DNA of 43,326 nt from Ralstonia mannitolilytica (GCF_905397375.1 NZ_CAJPVG010000019.1:1-43326); one strand, 5' to 3'; shown: positions 23,839 to 32,872, counted from the first letter of the stretch. The notes: a model not told the origin generated them from the sequence alone. Translations and numbers: made by a program.

Positions 23839-25161
23839 ATGAGCGATACCAAACAACAACGCGCGCAGAAGATCGCGGGCGTCAAGGGCATGAACGACCT
23901 GCTGCCCAGCGACGCGCCGCTGTGGGAGCACTTCGACAACGCCGTGCGCAGCATGCTGCGCGCCTATGGCTATCAACAGATCCGAACCCCGATCGTCGAG
24001 CACACGCAATTGTTCGTGCGCGGGATCGGCGAGGTGACCGATATCGTCGAGAAGGAGATGTATTCCTTTACCGATGCGCTCAATGGTGAGCACTTGACGC
24101 TGCGCCCGGAGGGGACGGCTGCGGCCGTGCGCGCGGTCATTGAACACAACCTGCTGTACGACGGCCCCAAGCGCCTCTGGTACACCGGCCCGATGTTCCG
24201 CCACGAGCGGCCCCAGCGCGGCCGCTATCGCCAGTTCCATCAGGTCGGTGTGGAAGCGCTCGGTTTTGCGGGTCCGGACATCGACGCCGAAGTCATCCTC
24301 ATGTGCCAGCGTCTGTGGGACGACCTCGGCCTGGTGGGGCTGAAGCTCGAGCTGAACTCGCTTGGTCAGGCGGAAGAGCGCGCCGCGCACCGCGCCGATC
24401 TCATCAAGTATCTGGAAGGCTTCCAGGACATCCTTGACGAAGACGGCAAGCGGCGTCTGTACACCAATCCGCTGCGCGTGCTCGATACCAAGAACCCTGC
24501 GCTGCAGGACATGGCTGCCGGTGCTCCCAAGCTGATCGATTACCTGGGCGAAGCCTCGCGCGCGCACTTCGAGGGCGTGCAGAAACTGCTCAAGGCCAAC
24601 AACATTCCGTTCACGATCAATCCGCGCCTGGTGCGCGGGCTCGATTACTACAACCTGACCGTCTTCGAGTGGACGACGGACAAGCTGGGGGCCCAAGGCA
24701 CGGTCGCAGGTGGCGGGCGATACGATCCGCTGATCGAGCAGATCGGCGGCAAGCCGACCCCGGCATGCGGCTGGGCCATGGGCGTCGAGCGCATCATCGA
24801 ACTGCTGCGCGAGGAGAAGCTCGAGCCTGAAGCGCAGGGCTGCGACGTCTACATCGTCCACCAGGGCGACGAGGCGCAGGTCCAGGCCCTGGTGGCGGCC
24901 GAGCGGCTGCGTGATGCCGGACTCGACGTCATCCTGCATGCCTCGCCGGAAGGGCGCAACGGCAGCTTCAAGTCGCAGTTCAAGCGCGCAGACGCGAGTG
25001 GCGCATCCTATGCGGTTATCATTGGCGACGACGAAGTCGCTCAAGGCGTGGCACAGATCAAGCCGCTGCGCGGCGATCCTGCCACCGATGCCCAGCAGAC
25101 CGTGCCGTCGGACCAGCTGGTCGACCGCCTGATTGACGCCATGGTGGCGAATAGCGACTAA
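23839..25161 (+). CDS. hisS: Histidyl-tRNA synthetase
   Basis: 440 residues, class II synthetase. Seen: GVKGMNDLLPSDAPLWEHFD at the N-terminus, TLRPEGTAAAVRAV (motif 2 region), GPMFRHERPQRGRYRQFHQ, the histidine-binding GLDYYNLTVFEW and AGGGRYD, motif 3 (CGWAMGVERII), and a C-terminal anticodon-binding domain (CDVYIVHQGDEAQVQALVAA). It charges tRNA-His. ATG 23839 follows the ispG hairpin by ~13 bp; the ribosome site is weak. yfgM starts 27 bp after its stop. Confidence 0.97.
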   Translation: MSDTKQQRAQKIAGVKGMNDLLPSDAPLWEHFDNAVRSMLRAYGYQQIRTPIVEHTQLFVRGIGEVTDIVEKEMYSFTDALNGEHLTLRPEGTAAAVRAVIEHNLLYDGPKRLWYTGPMFRHERPQRGRYRQFHQVGVEALGFAGPDIDAEVILMCQRLWDDLGLVGLKLELNSLGQAEERAAHRADLIKYLEGFQDILDEDGKRRLYTNPLRVLDTKNPALQDMAAGAPKLIDYLGEASRAHFEGVQKLLKANNIPFTINPRLVRGLDYYNLTVFEWTTDKLGAQGTVAGGGRYDPLIEQIGGKPTPACGWAMGVERIIELLREEKLEPEAQGCDVYIVHQGDEAQVQALVAAERLRDAGLDVILHASPEGRNGSFKSQFKRADASGASYAVIIGDDEVAQGVAQIKPLRGDPATDAQQTVPSDQLVDRLIDAMVANSD

Positions 25162-25188
25162 CCCACAATCCCTCAAGCTCTGCGAAGC

Positions 25189-25824
25189 ATGGCCTACGAT
25201 CTCGAAGAACAGGAACAATTAGAGAGCCTCAAGCACTGGTGGCGCGACAACGGCAACATGGTGACGTGGATCGCCATCGTGGTGCTGCTGGCCGTGGCCG
25301 CGTGGTTTGGGTGGAAGAACTGGCAGCGCAAGCAGGCGGGCGAGGCTTCCGTGCTGTACGAGCAAGTGCAGAAGGCTGTCGAAGGCAAGGACGCCGAGAA
25401 GATCAAGCGCGCCGCCGCCGACATGGAAGACAAGTTCGGTGGCACTGCGTATGCCGAGATGACGGCGCTGGCGGCTGCCAAGGCGCTGTACGAAGCGAAC
25501 GACGTCGCCGCAGCCAAGGCCCAGCTGCAGTGGGCCGTCGACCATGCGCGCGACGACGAGTACAAGGCGCTCGCCAAGCTTCGCCTGGCGGGCCTGCTGC
25601 TCGATGAGAAGGCCTACGATCAGGGCCTCGCGTTGGTGTCGGGTGAGGCGGCCCCCGCGTTTGCAGGGCTGTATGCAGACCGCCGTGGCGACCTGCTGAC
25701 GGCACAGAACAAGATCGAAGACGCGCGCACGGCATACAAGCTGGCGCTCGAGAAGTTCGGTCCGGCCGACGCGGCTGCGCGCCAGATCGTTCAGTTCAAG
25801 CTCGATGCCCTGGGCGGTGCCTGA
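25189..25824 (+). CDS. yfgM: YfgM-like TPR membrane protein
   Basis: 211 residues. The N-terminus MAYDLEEQEQLESLKHWWRD and a single membrane span at ~25-41 (VTWIAIVVLLAVAAWFGW) followed by TPR-like helices (YAEMTALAAAKALYEANDVA, LAKLRLAGLLLDEKAYDQG) match YfgM. In E. coli this periplasm-facing protein is an ancillary SecYEG partner linked to chaperones. It is placed between hisS and bamB as in E. coli, which supports the name more than sequence alone. Confidence 0.9.
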   Translation: MAYDLEEQEQLESLKHWWRDNGNMVTWIAIVVLLAVAAWFGWKNWQRKQAGEASVLYEQVQKAVEGKDAEKIKRAAADMEDKFGGTAYAEMTALAAAKALYEANDVAAAKAQLQWAVDHARDDEYKALAKLRLAGLLLDEKAYDQGLALVSGEAAPAFAGLYADRRGDLLTAQNKIEDARTAYKLALEKFGPADAAARQIVQFKLDALGGA

Positions 25825-25874
25825 TCGGCCTGACCAACGCGCATTTCAACGCATAACACAAGGATTCCGATTTC

Positions 25875-27056
25875 ATGACTTACGCACTTGAGCAGGGTGG
25901 TGTCGCGCGCGGTGTCGCGCATTCGGCGCGCGTTGCAGTGCTGGCACTGGCAGCCACGGCTGTCCTTGGCGGCTGTTCACTGTTCAGCAGCAAGAACAAG
26001 CATGAGCCTGCCAAGCTGCAGGAAGTCCAGCAGGTGCTCGCCGTGCGTCAGGTGTGGAGCGTCAGCGTCGGCAAGAGCGGGCGCTATGTCATGCAACCGG
26101 TGGTGGCTGGCGGCAACGTCTACGTGTCGTCTGCGGGGGGCACGGTGACGGCGCTGGATGGGGCGAGCGGGCGCACGTTGTGGCAGGGCAAGGCCGACGT
26201 CGACCTGACTTCCGGCCCCGGCAGCGATGGCACGTTGACCGCCGTGGCAGGTGAGAAGGGCGCCGTGATCGCGTTCGACGAGAAGGGAGCGCAGAAGTGG
26301 AAGATCGCCGTCAACGGCGAAATCCTCACCGCACCGCTGGTCGGGCAGGGCCTCGTGGTCGTGCGTACGACCGACGGCCGCATCCTGGGGCTGGATCCGG
26401 CCAATGGCGAGCGCAAGTGGATCTATCAACGCTCTCCGTCTGCGCTGAACCTGCGCAGCAGCCTGCCCATGGTCTTTGCCGGCGACAGCATCATTCTCGG
26501 CTTCCCGGGTGGCAAGCTGGGTGCGCTGGGCGCAAGCAACGGTGCCCTGCGCTGGGAGGCTGCGGTGTCCTATCCTCGTGGTGTGTCGGAAATCGAGCGC
26601 CTGAACGACGTGACGGGTGCGCCGTCCATCAACGGCCAGCAGCAGGTGTGTGCCGCCAGCTTCCAGGGCCGCGTGGCCTGCTTTGATCTCAGCAACGGGG
26701 CACCGCAGTGGGCACGCGATTTCTCGTCGCCGACCGGTGTGACGCAGGCGGACCGCGGGCTGTTCGCGGCCGATGAGAAGTCGGTCGTGTACGGCTTCAA
26801 CGCTCAGAATGGCGCAGACCTCTGGAAGAACGACGCGCTGCTGTGGCGTGATCTGGGTGCGCCGCTGGCTTTCGGGCACACGGTCATCGTCGGCGATTCG
26901 GAAGGCTGGCTGCACTTCCTGTCGGCCGATGATGGCAAGTTTGTGGCCCGCGTGAAGACCGATGGCAGCGCCATCAGTGCGGCGCCTGTGGTGGCCGGGC
27001 AGACGCTGGTCGTGCAGACGCGCGGCGGCGGCGTGTACGGTTACCTGCCGAAGTGA
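25875..27056 (+). CDS. bamB: Outer-membrane assembly lipoprotein BamB
   Basis: 393 residues. Lipobox LGGC with Cys34 follows a rather long n-region; the ribosome site AAGGA (25859-25863) is 11 nt before the ATG. The mature part is an eight-bladed PQQ-type beta-propeller with repeated xxGxxxW motifs (GASGRTLWQGKAD, PANGERKWIYQRSPSALNLR, GRVACFDLSNGAPQWARDF, QNGADLWKNDALLWRDL). BamB supports BamA in inserting barrel proteins into the outer membrane. It follows yfgM by 50 bp and precedes der, the conserved order. Confidence 0.95.
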   Translation: MTYALEQGGVARGVAHSARVAVLALAATAVLGGCSLFSSKNKHEPAKLQEVQQVLAVRQVWSVSVGKSGRYVMQPVVAGGNVYVSSAGGTVTALDGASGRTLWQGKADVDLTSGPGSDGTLTAVAGEKGAVIAFDEKGAQKWKIAVNGEILTAPLVGQGLVVVRTTDGRILGLDPANGERKWIYQRSPSALNLRSSLPMVFAGDSIILGFPGGKLGALGASNGALRWEAAVSYPRGVSEIERLNDVTGAPSINGQQQVCAASFQGRVACFDLSNGAPQWARDFSSPTGVTQADRGLFAADEKSVVYGFNAQNGADLWKNDALLWRDLGAPLAFGHTVIVGDSEGWLHFLSADDGKFVARVKTDGSAISAAPVVAGQTLVVQTRGGGVYGYLPK

Positions 27057-27127
27057 TGCCGGCCGTCGCTGCATGGCGCGGCGGCGGCAAGCGAATCACA
27101 TGGGGCGGCGATGCCGCCTCGGATCTG

Positions 27128-27148
27128 CGCCCGCGTGTCCCGCGGGCG
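27128..27148 (+). terminator. Hairpin in the bamB-der gap
   Basis: Perfect 8-bp stem CGCCCGCG (27128-27135) / CGCGGGCG (27141-27148), five-base loop, followed by TCTTGCATCT with no proper T-run. It is a weak terminator or a leader structure of der. Confidence 0.4.
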
Positions 27149-27248
27149 TCTTGCATCTGTGCCATCCGTGCCGTCGGCCGCGCAGGTGCCAACCGCAGTT
27201 GCAACAACCCGAATTTGCCGTGGCGCCATTCGCGCGCGGCACACAAGC

Positions 27249-28592
27249 ATGAAACCAGTCATTGCCCTCGTGGGGCGGCCGAATGTCGGCAAATCGACCC
27301 TGTTCAACCGCCTGACGCGTTCGCGTGACGCGCTCGTCGCGGACATGCCGGGCCTGACGCGCGACCGCCACTACGGTGAGGGCCGCGTAGGCGAACGTCC
27401 GTTCATTGTCATCGATACCGGCGGCTTCGAGCCCGTCGCCAAGGAAGGCATCGTGGCGGAGATGGCCAAGCAGACGCGCCAGGCCGTGGTCGAGGCCGAC
27501 GTGGTCATCTTCCTGGTCGACGGCCGATTGGGCCTCGCGCCGCAGGACCGCGTGATTGCCGACTACCTGCGCAAGACCGGCCGCCGTATCCTCCTGGCCG
27601 TGAACAAGGCGGAGGGCATGAAGTACACCGCCGTGGCCACGGACTTCTATGAGCTGGGCCTGGGCGATCCGCACGCGATTTCGTCGGCGCATGGCGACGG
27701 TGTGCGTGATCTCGTGGACGAAGCGTTGGATCTCGCGTTCGCTGAGCGCCCCGAGCTTGCCGAGGCAGCGGACGCGCACGATCACGGCACGCGCATCGCC
27801 ATCGTCGGCCGCCCGAACGTGGGCAAGTCGACATTGGTGAACGCGCTGATCGGCGAAGAGCGGGTGATCGCCTTCGACATGCCCGGCACCACGCGCGATG
27901 CCATCTACGTCGAGTTCGAACGCAACGGCAAGCCCTATACGCTGATCGACACGGCAGGGCTGAGAAAGCGCGGCAAGGTCTTCGAGGCGATCGAGAAGTT
28001 CTCGGTGGTCAAGACGCTGCAATCCATTGCAGACGCGAATGTAGTCGTGCTGCTGCTCGACGCGCAGCAGGACATCTCCGACCAGGACGCGCACATCGCC
28101 GGGTTCATCGTCGAATCGGGCCGCGCGCTGGTGATCGGGGTGAACAAGTGGGACGGCCTGTCCGGCCATGCGCGTGACCGCATCAAGCACGATCTGGAGC
28201 GCAAGCTGCAGTTCCTGTCGTTTGCCAACGTCCATTACATTTCCGCCAAGCAGCGCACGGGCATCGGCGCGTTGATGAAGTCGGTGGACGACGCCTATGC
28301 GGCCGCCATGATCAAGCTGCCGACGCCCAAGCTCACGCGCGTGCTGCAGGAGGCGGTCGAGTTCCAGCAACCGCGCCGCGCAGGCGTTTCGCGCCCGAAG
28401 CTGCGCTATGCGCACCAGGGCGGCTCCAATCCGCCGATCGTGGTGATCCACGGCAATGCGCTGTCGAACATCCCGGAAACCTATCGACGCTACCTCGAGG
28501 GCCGCTTCCGCGATGCGTTCCAGCTGAAGGGCACCCCGCTGCGAATTGAATTCCGCACGAACAAAAACCCCTACGCCCAATCCAAGGATTGA
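27249..28592 (+). CDS. der: Ribosome-assembly GTPase Der (EngA)
   Basis: 447 residues with two tandem GTPase domains, unique to Der: the first P-loop GRPNVGKST at 9-17, the second at 187-195, switch motifs DTGGF and DTAGLRKRG, and NKxD-type NKAEG and NKWDG. A C-terminal KH-like domain follows (RVLQEAVEFQQPRRAGVSRP, LRIEFRTNKNPYA). It is needed for 50S subunit assembly. ATG 27249 is selected because the protein then begins MKPVIALVGRPNVGKST; the upstream extension of 46 codons runs through low-support sequence. A terminator-like structure follows at 28661-28699. Confidence 0.97.
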   Translation: MKPVIALVGRPNVGKSTLFNRLTRSRDALVADMPGLTRDRHYGEGRVGERPFIVIDTGGFEPVAKEGIVAEMAKQTRQAVVEADVVIFLVDGRLGLAPQDRVIADYLRKTGRRILLAVNKAEGMKYTAVATDFYELGLGDPHAISSAHGDGVRDLVDEALDLAFAERPELAEAADAHDHGTRIAIVGRPNVGKSTLVNALIGEERVIAFDMPGTTRDAIYVEFERNGKPYTLIDTAGLRKRGKVFEAIEKFSVVKTLQSIADANVVVLLLDAQQDISDQDAHIAGFIVESGRALVIGVNKWDGLSGHARDRIKHDLERKLQFLSFANVHYISAKQRTGIGALMKSVDDAYAAAMIKLPTPKLTRVLQEAVEFQQPRRAGVSRPKLRYAHQGGSNPPIVVIHGNALSNIPETYRRYLEGRFRDAFQLKGTPLRIEFRTNKNPYAQSKD

Positions 28593-28660
28593 GCACCGGG
28601 CAGGAGGCGCTCGACAAGAGGAGCGTGTGACGAAGGGGCGATCAAAAGGGGGACCCGCCG

Positions 28661-28699
28661 ACCGGCTGAGCCATTTCACATGGCGGAGTCGCCGGTTTT
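28661..28699 (+). terminator. Terminator-like structure after der
   Basis: ACCGGC (28661-28666) pairs with GCCGGT (28691-28696), and inside it GCCAT (28670-28674) pairs with ATGGC (28680-28684) around TTCAC. A short T-run with C interruptions follows (TTTTCCGTTTGCTTTCC). Confidence 0.55.
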
Positions 28700-28740
28700 C
28701 CGTTTGCTTTCCCTGATTTCTAAGGCTAAATTCTCGAGAC

Positions 28741-28759
28741 ATGGCGCCTCAGGCGCCAT
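28741..28759. repeat. Perfect inverted repeat upstream of hfq
   Basis: ATGGCGCC-TCA-GGCGCCAT, 8-bp arms with a three-base loop, 119 bp before the hfq ATG. No T-run follows. It could be a leader hairpin or a protein-binding site. Confidence 0.7.
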
Positions 28760-28878
28760 CGGCGTCGTTTGGACGCGTCTGGCCGACTCTTTTGACGAAC
28801 TTTTTTTGCGTCGCCTGCTTGAACCAGGGCTTCCGAGCCCCATAACCCATCACTAAACCTATAAATCTGGAGTGTGCC

Positions 28879-29118
28879 ATGAGCAACAAAGGGCAATTGC
28901 TACAAGACCCGTTTCTGAATGCGCTGCGTAAGGAGCATGTGCCGGTGTCGATCTATCTCGTCAACGGTATCAAGCTGCAAGGCAATATCGAGTCGTTCGA
29001 CCAGTATGTCGTCCTCCTGCGCAACACCGTGACGCAGATGGTGTACAAGCATGCGATCTCCACCGTGGTGCCGGCTCGTGCCGTGAATTTCCGCGTGGAC
29101 GAAGCGTCCGACGCCTGA
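28879..29118 (+). CDS. hfq: RNA chaperone Hfq
   Basis: 79 residues, the short betaproteobacterial form. The Sm1 motif (LVNGIKLQGNIESFDQYVVLLRN, residues ~27-49) and Sm2 motif YKHAIST (55-61) are intact, and the N-terminus MSNKGQLLQDPFLNALRKE is characteristic. The hexameric ring pairs small RNAs with mRNAs. It lacks the long acidic tail of E. coli Hfq (102 residues) and ends DEASDA. CTGGAG (28869-28874) is a good ribosome site. The order hfq-hflX-hflK-hflC-DUF2065-purA is as in E. coli. Confidence 0.98.
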   Translation: MSNKGQLLQDPFLNALRKEHVPVSIYLVNGIKLQGNIESFDQYVVLLRNTVTQMVYKHAISTVVPARAVNFRVDEASDA

Positions 29119-29193
29119 TTCTGCCTCGCTCCCGCCGCCGTCCGCGCGGCGGGACGCTCCCATCCCTGCTTCTCCCGTACTTCATTTCCCCGC

Positions 29194-30447
29194 TTGGCAT
29201 CTCATCCCACCTCCAGCTCGGAGCCGACACGCGCCATTCTGGTCGCCGTCGATTTCGGCAAACACGATTTCCAGGAAAGTCTGAGTGAACTGGCGCTGCT
29301 GGCGTCCACGGCCGGCTCTGACCCGGTGCGCGCGGTCACGGGCAAACGTTCCCGGCCCGATGCCGCACTGTTCATCGGCGCCGGCAAGGCGGAAGAGGTC
29401 AAGATCGCCGCAGACGAAGAAGATGCCGAGATCGTCATCTTCAACCATGCCCTGAGCCCGGCCCAGCAGCGCAATCTTGAGCGCTTCTTCGGTCGCCACG
29501 TCGTGGACCGGACCGGCCTGATCCTCGACATCTTCAGCCAGCGCGCCCAGAGCCACGTCGGCAAGGTGCAGGTGGAGCTCGCGAGCGTGCGCTATCAGGC
29601 CTCGCGGCTGGTGCGGGCTTGGAGCCACCTGGAGCGCCAGAAGGGCGGGATCGGCATACGTGGCGGCCCCGGCGAGCGTCAGCTCGAACTCGACCGCCGG
29701 ATGCTGGACGAACGTGCCAAGCGGCTCTCGGCAGAGCTCGACAAGCTGCAACGCCAACACGATACGCAGCGCCGCGCGCGCAGCCGCAACGATGCGTTTT
29801 CGGTTTCGCTGGTCGGCTATACCAACGCAGGAAAGTCGACGCTCTTCAATGCGCTGACCAAGGCGCGCGCCTATGCCGCCAACCAGTTGTTCGCCACGCT
29901 CGACACGACGTCCCGGCGGCTCTATCTGGAAGGGCTCGGCAACGTGGTGCTGTCGGACACGGTGGGGTTCATTCGCGATCTGCCCACGCAGCTGGTCGCG
30001 GCCTTCCGCGCCACGCTGGAAGAAACCGTGCACGCCGATGTGCTGCTGCATGTGGTGGATGCTGCCAGCGCCGTCAAGCATGAGCAGATGGAGCAGGTGA
30101 ACCGCGTGCTCGAAGAAATCGACGCCAGCGGCATTCCGCAGATCCTGGTGATGAACAAGATCGACGCCGCCGAGGAACTGCGCGCCCAGGGCCCACGCAT
30201 CGAACGCAACGAAGCGGGGGCGGTGCGCCGCGTGTTCGTGTCTGCCATCGAGGGCGCGGGGCTGGATCTGCTGCGCGAAGCGCTGGTGGAAACCGCCATT
30301 CGCCTGCGCGAGCATCCGGCGCCCGACGGTGGTGAATTCGATCCGCGCTTCGACAGCCGTCGCGATGCGTCTTCGGAGCAGCGTGACGAACTGTCGCAAA
30401 GCTTGCGGCGCCACGGCGCTTCCGCCGAAGGTGACGAACAGGGCTGA
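29194..30447 (+). CDS. hflX: Ribosome-splitting GTPase HflX
   Basis: 417 residues from TTG 29194; no ATG lies near the N-terminus, so a non-ATG start is required, and no ribosome site is obvious. Order: N-terminal ribosome-binding domain (~12-120, ALFIGAGKAEEVK, VIFNHALSPAQQRNLERF), a coiled linker with GIGIRGGPGERQLELDRR (152-169), and the GTPase domain with P-loop GYTNAGKST (208-216), DTVGFIRDLPTQLV and NKID. HflX rescues stalled or heat-damaged ribosomes. It is 75 bp downstream of hfq, and the hflK -10 box begins right after its stop. Confidence 0.94.
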   Translation: MASHPTSSSEPTRAILVAVDFGKHDFQESLSELALLASTAGSDPVRAVTGKRSRPDAALFIGAGKAEEVKIAADEEDAEIVIFNHALSPAQQRNLERFFGRHVVDRTGLILDIFSQRAQSHVGKVQVELASVRYQASRLVRAWSHLERQKGGIGIRGGPGERQLELDRRMLDERAKRLSAELDKLQRQHDTQRRARSRNDAFSVSLVGYTNAGKSTLFNALTKARAYAANQLFATLDTTSRRLYLEGLGNVVLSDTVGFIRDLPTQLVAAFRATLEETVHADVLLHVVDAASAVKHEQMEQVNRVLEEIDASGIPQILVMNKIDAAEELRAQGPRIERNEAGAVRRVFVSAIEGAGLDLLREALVETAIRLREHPAPDGGEFDPRFDSRRDASSEQRDELSQSLRRHGASAEGDEQG

Positions 30448-30453
30448 TAGAAT
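30448..30453 (+). promoter_or_regulatory. hflK promoter, -10 box
   Basis: TAGAAT starts at the base after the hflX stop codon and 55 nt before the chosen hflK ATG. The -35 would lie in the end of hflX and is poor. Confidence 0.4.
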
Positions 30454-30502
30454 GCCCCGTTACTCTTTCGCAGTCAGACAATCAGGACAAGCCCGACCGC
30501 TC

Positions 30503-31873
30503 ATGCCCGAGATTTCGACCCAGCTTTCTTCCATGGTCCCGCCCAAGCCGGTGCGAGGCTTGTGGCACCGCTTGCGCGTGCTGCTTTCGCTGAATGATCC
30601 CCGCTGGGGTCGCGGCGACGACAATGCCGAGCGCGAAGACAAGGACGAACCGAAGCGTCAAAGCAAGCCGCCCCAGGATGGCCCGCCTGACCTCGACGAG
30701 CTGTGGCGCGACTTCAACCGCCGGCTGAACAACCTGTTCGGCCGCAAGGAAGGCGGCAACGGCAACGGCGGTCCGACGCCGCTTCGCCCGGGTAGCGGGC
30801 GCGGTACCTCCGGCCTGGGCATCGGTGTGCTGGTGGCGGTGCTCGTGGGCCTGTGGCTCGCGAGCGGCTTCTTCATCGTGCAGGAAGGCCAGACGGGCGT
30901 GATCCTGCAGTTCGGCCGGTTCAAGTACCTGGCGACGCCGGGTATCAACTGGCGCCTGCCGTATCCGATCGAGTCGCACGAGATCGTCAACCTGTCGGGC
31001 GTGCGTACGCTCGAGATCGGCCGCACCACGCAGATCAAGGACACGAATCTGAAGGATTCCTCGATGCTCACGCAGGACGAGAACATCGTCGACGTGCGTT
31101 TCTCCGTGCAGTACAACATTGCCGATCCGGTCGAATACCTGTTCTACAACCGTACCGATCGCGGCGGCGATGAGGAACTGGTGACGCAGGCCGCCGAAAC
31201 CTCCGTGCGCGAGATCGTCGGTCGCAACAAGATGGACGCCGTGCTGTACGAGGGGCGCGATGCCGTGAGCCGCAATCTGGCGGAGTCGATCCAGCGCATC
31301 CTGTCGGCCTACAAGACTGGCATCCGCATTCTCAGCGTGAACGTGCAGAGCGTGCAGCCGCCTGAACAGGTGCAGGCCGCGTTCGACGATGTGACCAAGG
31401 CCGGACAGGATCGCGAGCGCGCGATTTCCGAAGGCCAGGCGTACGCCAACGACGTCGTGCCGCGTGCCAAGGGTACGGCTGCGCGGCTCGTTGAGGAAGC
31501 GCAGGGTTACAAGGCCCGTGTGACCGCGCGTGCCGAAGGCGATGCCGCGCGCTTTGCCTCAGTGCAGCGCGAGTACGCGAAGGCGCCGCAAGTGACGCGC
31601 GACCGCATCTATCTGGAGACCATGCAGGACATCTACGCCAACGCGACCAAGGTGATGGTCGACCAGAGCAATGGCAGCCTGCTGTATCTGCCGCTGGACA
31701 AGCTCATCGCGCAGACGCAGGGTGGCTCGCATCCGCCCACGACACCCGGGGCTTCGCCGCAGGACAGCGGCTCGGCGCAGAGTGTGCCGACGCCTTCCAA
31801 TCCGTCACCGGCAACCGACGCCGACTCGCGCTCGCGCGAGGCGCTGCGCAACCGTGACCGCGATTCGCGCTGA
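30503..31873 (+). CDS. hflK: FtsH protease modulator HflK
   Basis: 456 residues from ATG 30503. Order: Gly/Asn/Pro-rich cytoplasmic N-terminus with the conserved LDELWRDFNRRLNNLFGRK (64-82), one membrane span (~104-126), and a periplasmic SPFH/band-7 domain (VQEGQTGVILQFGRF, TPGINWRLPYPIE, DENIVDVRFSVQYNI, AETSVREIVGRNKMDAVL) with a long C-terminal coiled coil. HflK and HflC form a cage around the FtsH protease. The open frame extends upstream through the hflX end, but the promoter box at 30448 and the family N-terminus favour this start. An alternative is ATG 30533. Confidence 0.94.
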   Translation: MPEISTQLSSMVPPKPVRGLWHRLRVLLSLNDPRWGRGDDNAEREDKDEPKRQSKPPQDGPPDLDELWRDFNRRLNNLFGRKEGGNGNGGPTPLRPGSGRGTSGLGIGVLVAVLVGLWLASGFFIVQEGQTGVILQFGRFKYLATPGINWRLPYPIESHEIVNLSGVRTLEIGRTTQIKDTNLKDSSMLTQDENIVDVRFSVQYNIADPVEYLFYNRTDRGGDEELVTQAAETSVREIVGRNKMDAVLYEGRDAVSRNLAESIQRILSAYKTGIRILSVNVQSVQPPEQVQAAFDDVTKAGQDRERAISEGQAYANDVVPRAKGTAARLVEEAQGYKARVTARAEGDAARFASVQREYAKAPQVTRDRIYLETMQDIYANATKVMVDQSNGSLLYLPLDKLIAQTQGGSHPPTTPGASPQDSGSAQSVPTPSNPSPATDADSRSREALRNRDRDSR

Positions 31874-31884
31874 GAGGAGGGCAC

Positions 31885-32796
31885 ATGAACCGTCTGATTT
31901 CCGCCTTCGTGGCGCTGGTCATTGCCCTGGCGATATTGTCGTCGGTGGTATTCGTGGTGGATCAACGGCGCTACGCCGTCGTGTTCGCCTTTGGTGAGAT
32001 CAAGCAGGTCATCAAGGAGCCGGGCCTGCACTTCAAGCTGCCACCGCCGTTGCAGAACGTGGTGTTCATGGACAAGCGCCTGCAGACCATCGATGTGGCC
32101 GGGGCCGACCGCTTCATCACGGCCGAGAAGAAGAACCTGCTGGTGGATTGGTTCGTCAAGTGGCGAGTGTCGGATCCGCGGCTGTTCTATGTCAGCTTCA
32201 AGGGCGACAACCGCCTCGCGCAGGACAGCATGACGCAGAAGATCAACTCCATCGCGCGCGATGAGTTTGCGCGGCGCACGGTGTCCGACGTGGTCTCCAC
32301 AGACCGCGAAGCCGTGATGCAGAGCATCCTCAAGGGCGTGCAGGAGTATGGAAAGTCGGTCGGCGTGGACATCATCGACGTGCGGCTCAAGCGCGTCGAC
32401 CTGCTGGCGAGCGTGACCGAATCCGTCTACCGCCGCATGGAGGCGGAGCGCAAGCGCGTGGCCAACGAGCTGCGCTCCACGGGCGCCGCCGAAGGCGAGA
32501 AGATCCGCGCCGATGCCGATCGCCAGCGCGAGGTCGTGCTTGCCGATGCGTACCGGGATGCCCAGAAGATCAAGGGTGAAGGCGATGCGCGCGCCGCCGA
32601 CATCTATGCCGAGGCTTTCGGCCGCGACCCGCAGTTCGCCGCGTTCTGGCGGAGCATGGAGGCGTACCGCGCATCGTTCCGCGATCGTAAGGACGTGATG
32701 GTGCTGCAGCCGAACAGCGATTTCTTCAAGTACATGCGCAGCCCCAACGGCGGCAACGCGGCGGCGCCGGCTGCCCAGACGGGGCGCCATCGCTAG
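31885..32796 (+). CDS. hflC: FtsH protease modulator HflC
   Basis: 303 residues. A membrane anchor at ~5-24 (ISAFVALVIALAILSSVVFV) is followed by the SPFH domain (VVDQRRYAVVFAFGEIKQVI, KEPGLHFKLPPPLQNVVF, RRTVSDVVSTDREAVM) and a C-terminal helical region (RADADRQREVVLADAYRDAQ, AFGRDPQFAAFWRSMEAYR). It partners HflK in regulating FtsH. The ribosome site GAGGAGG at 31873-31879 is strong, and the gene is 11 bp after hflK, so the two are co-translated. Confidence 0.96.
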   Translation: MNRLISAFVALVIALAILSSVVFVVDQRRYAVVFAFGEIKQVIKEPGLHFKLPPPLQNVVFMDKRLQTIDVAGADRFITAEKKNLLVDWFVKWRVSDPRLFYVSFKGDNRLAQDSMTQKINSIARDEFARRTVSDVVSTDREAVMQSILKGVQEYGKSVGVDIIDVRLKRVDLLASVTESVYRRMEAERKRVANELRSTGAAEGEKIRADADRQREVVLADAYRDAQKIKGEGDARAADIYAEAFGRDPQFAAFWRSMEAYRASFRDRKDVMVLQPNSDFFKYMRSPNGGNAAAPAAQTGRHR

Positions 32797-32802
32797 TACA
32801 AT
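32797..32802 (+). promoter_or_regulatory. -10-like box after hflC
   Basis: TACAAT begins at the base after the hflC stop codon. A terminator follows only ~28 nt later (32831-32850), so a transcript from here would be either very short or read through into the DUF2065 gene. No -35 of quality. Confidence 0.35.
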
Positions 32803-32830
32803 GCGCTGTTGATCGATTGAGGCGGACAGA

Positions 32831-32850
32831 CCCCGGCTTGCCGGGGTTTT
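32831..32850 (+). terminator. Terminator between hflC and the DUF2065 gene
   Basis: CCCCGG (32831-32836) pairs with CCGGGG (32841-32846), loop CTTG, followed by TTTTGTTCGTT. Strong short stem. Confidence 0.75.
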
Positions 32851-32872
32851 GTTCGTTCGCCCCCTGTATCCC

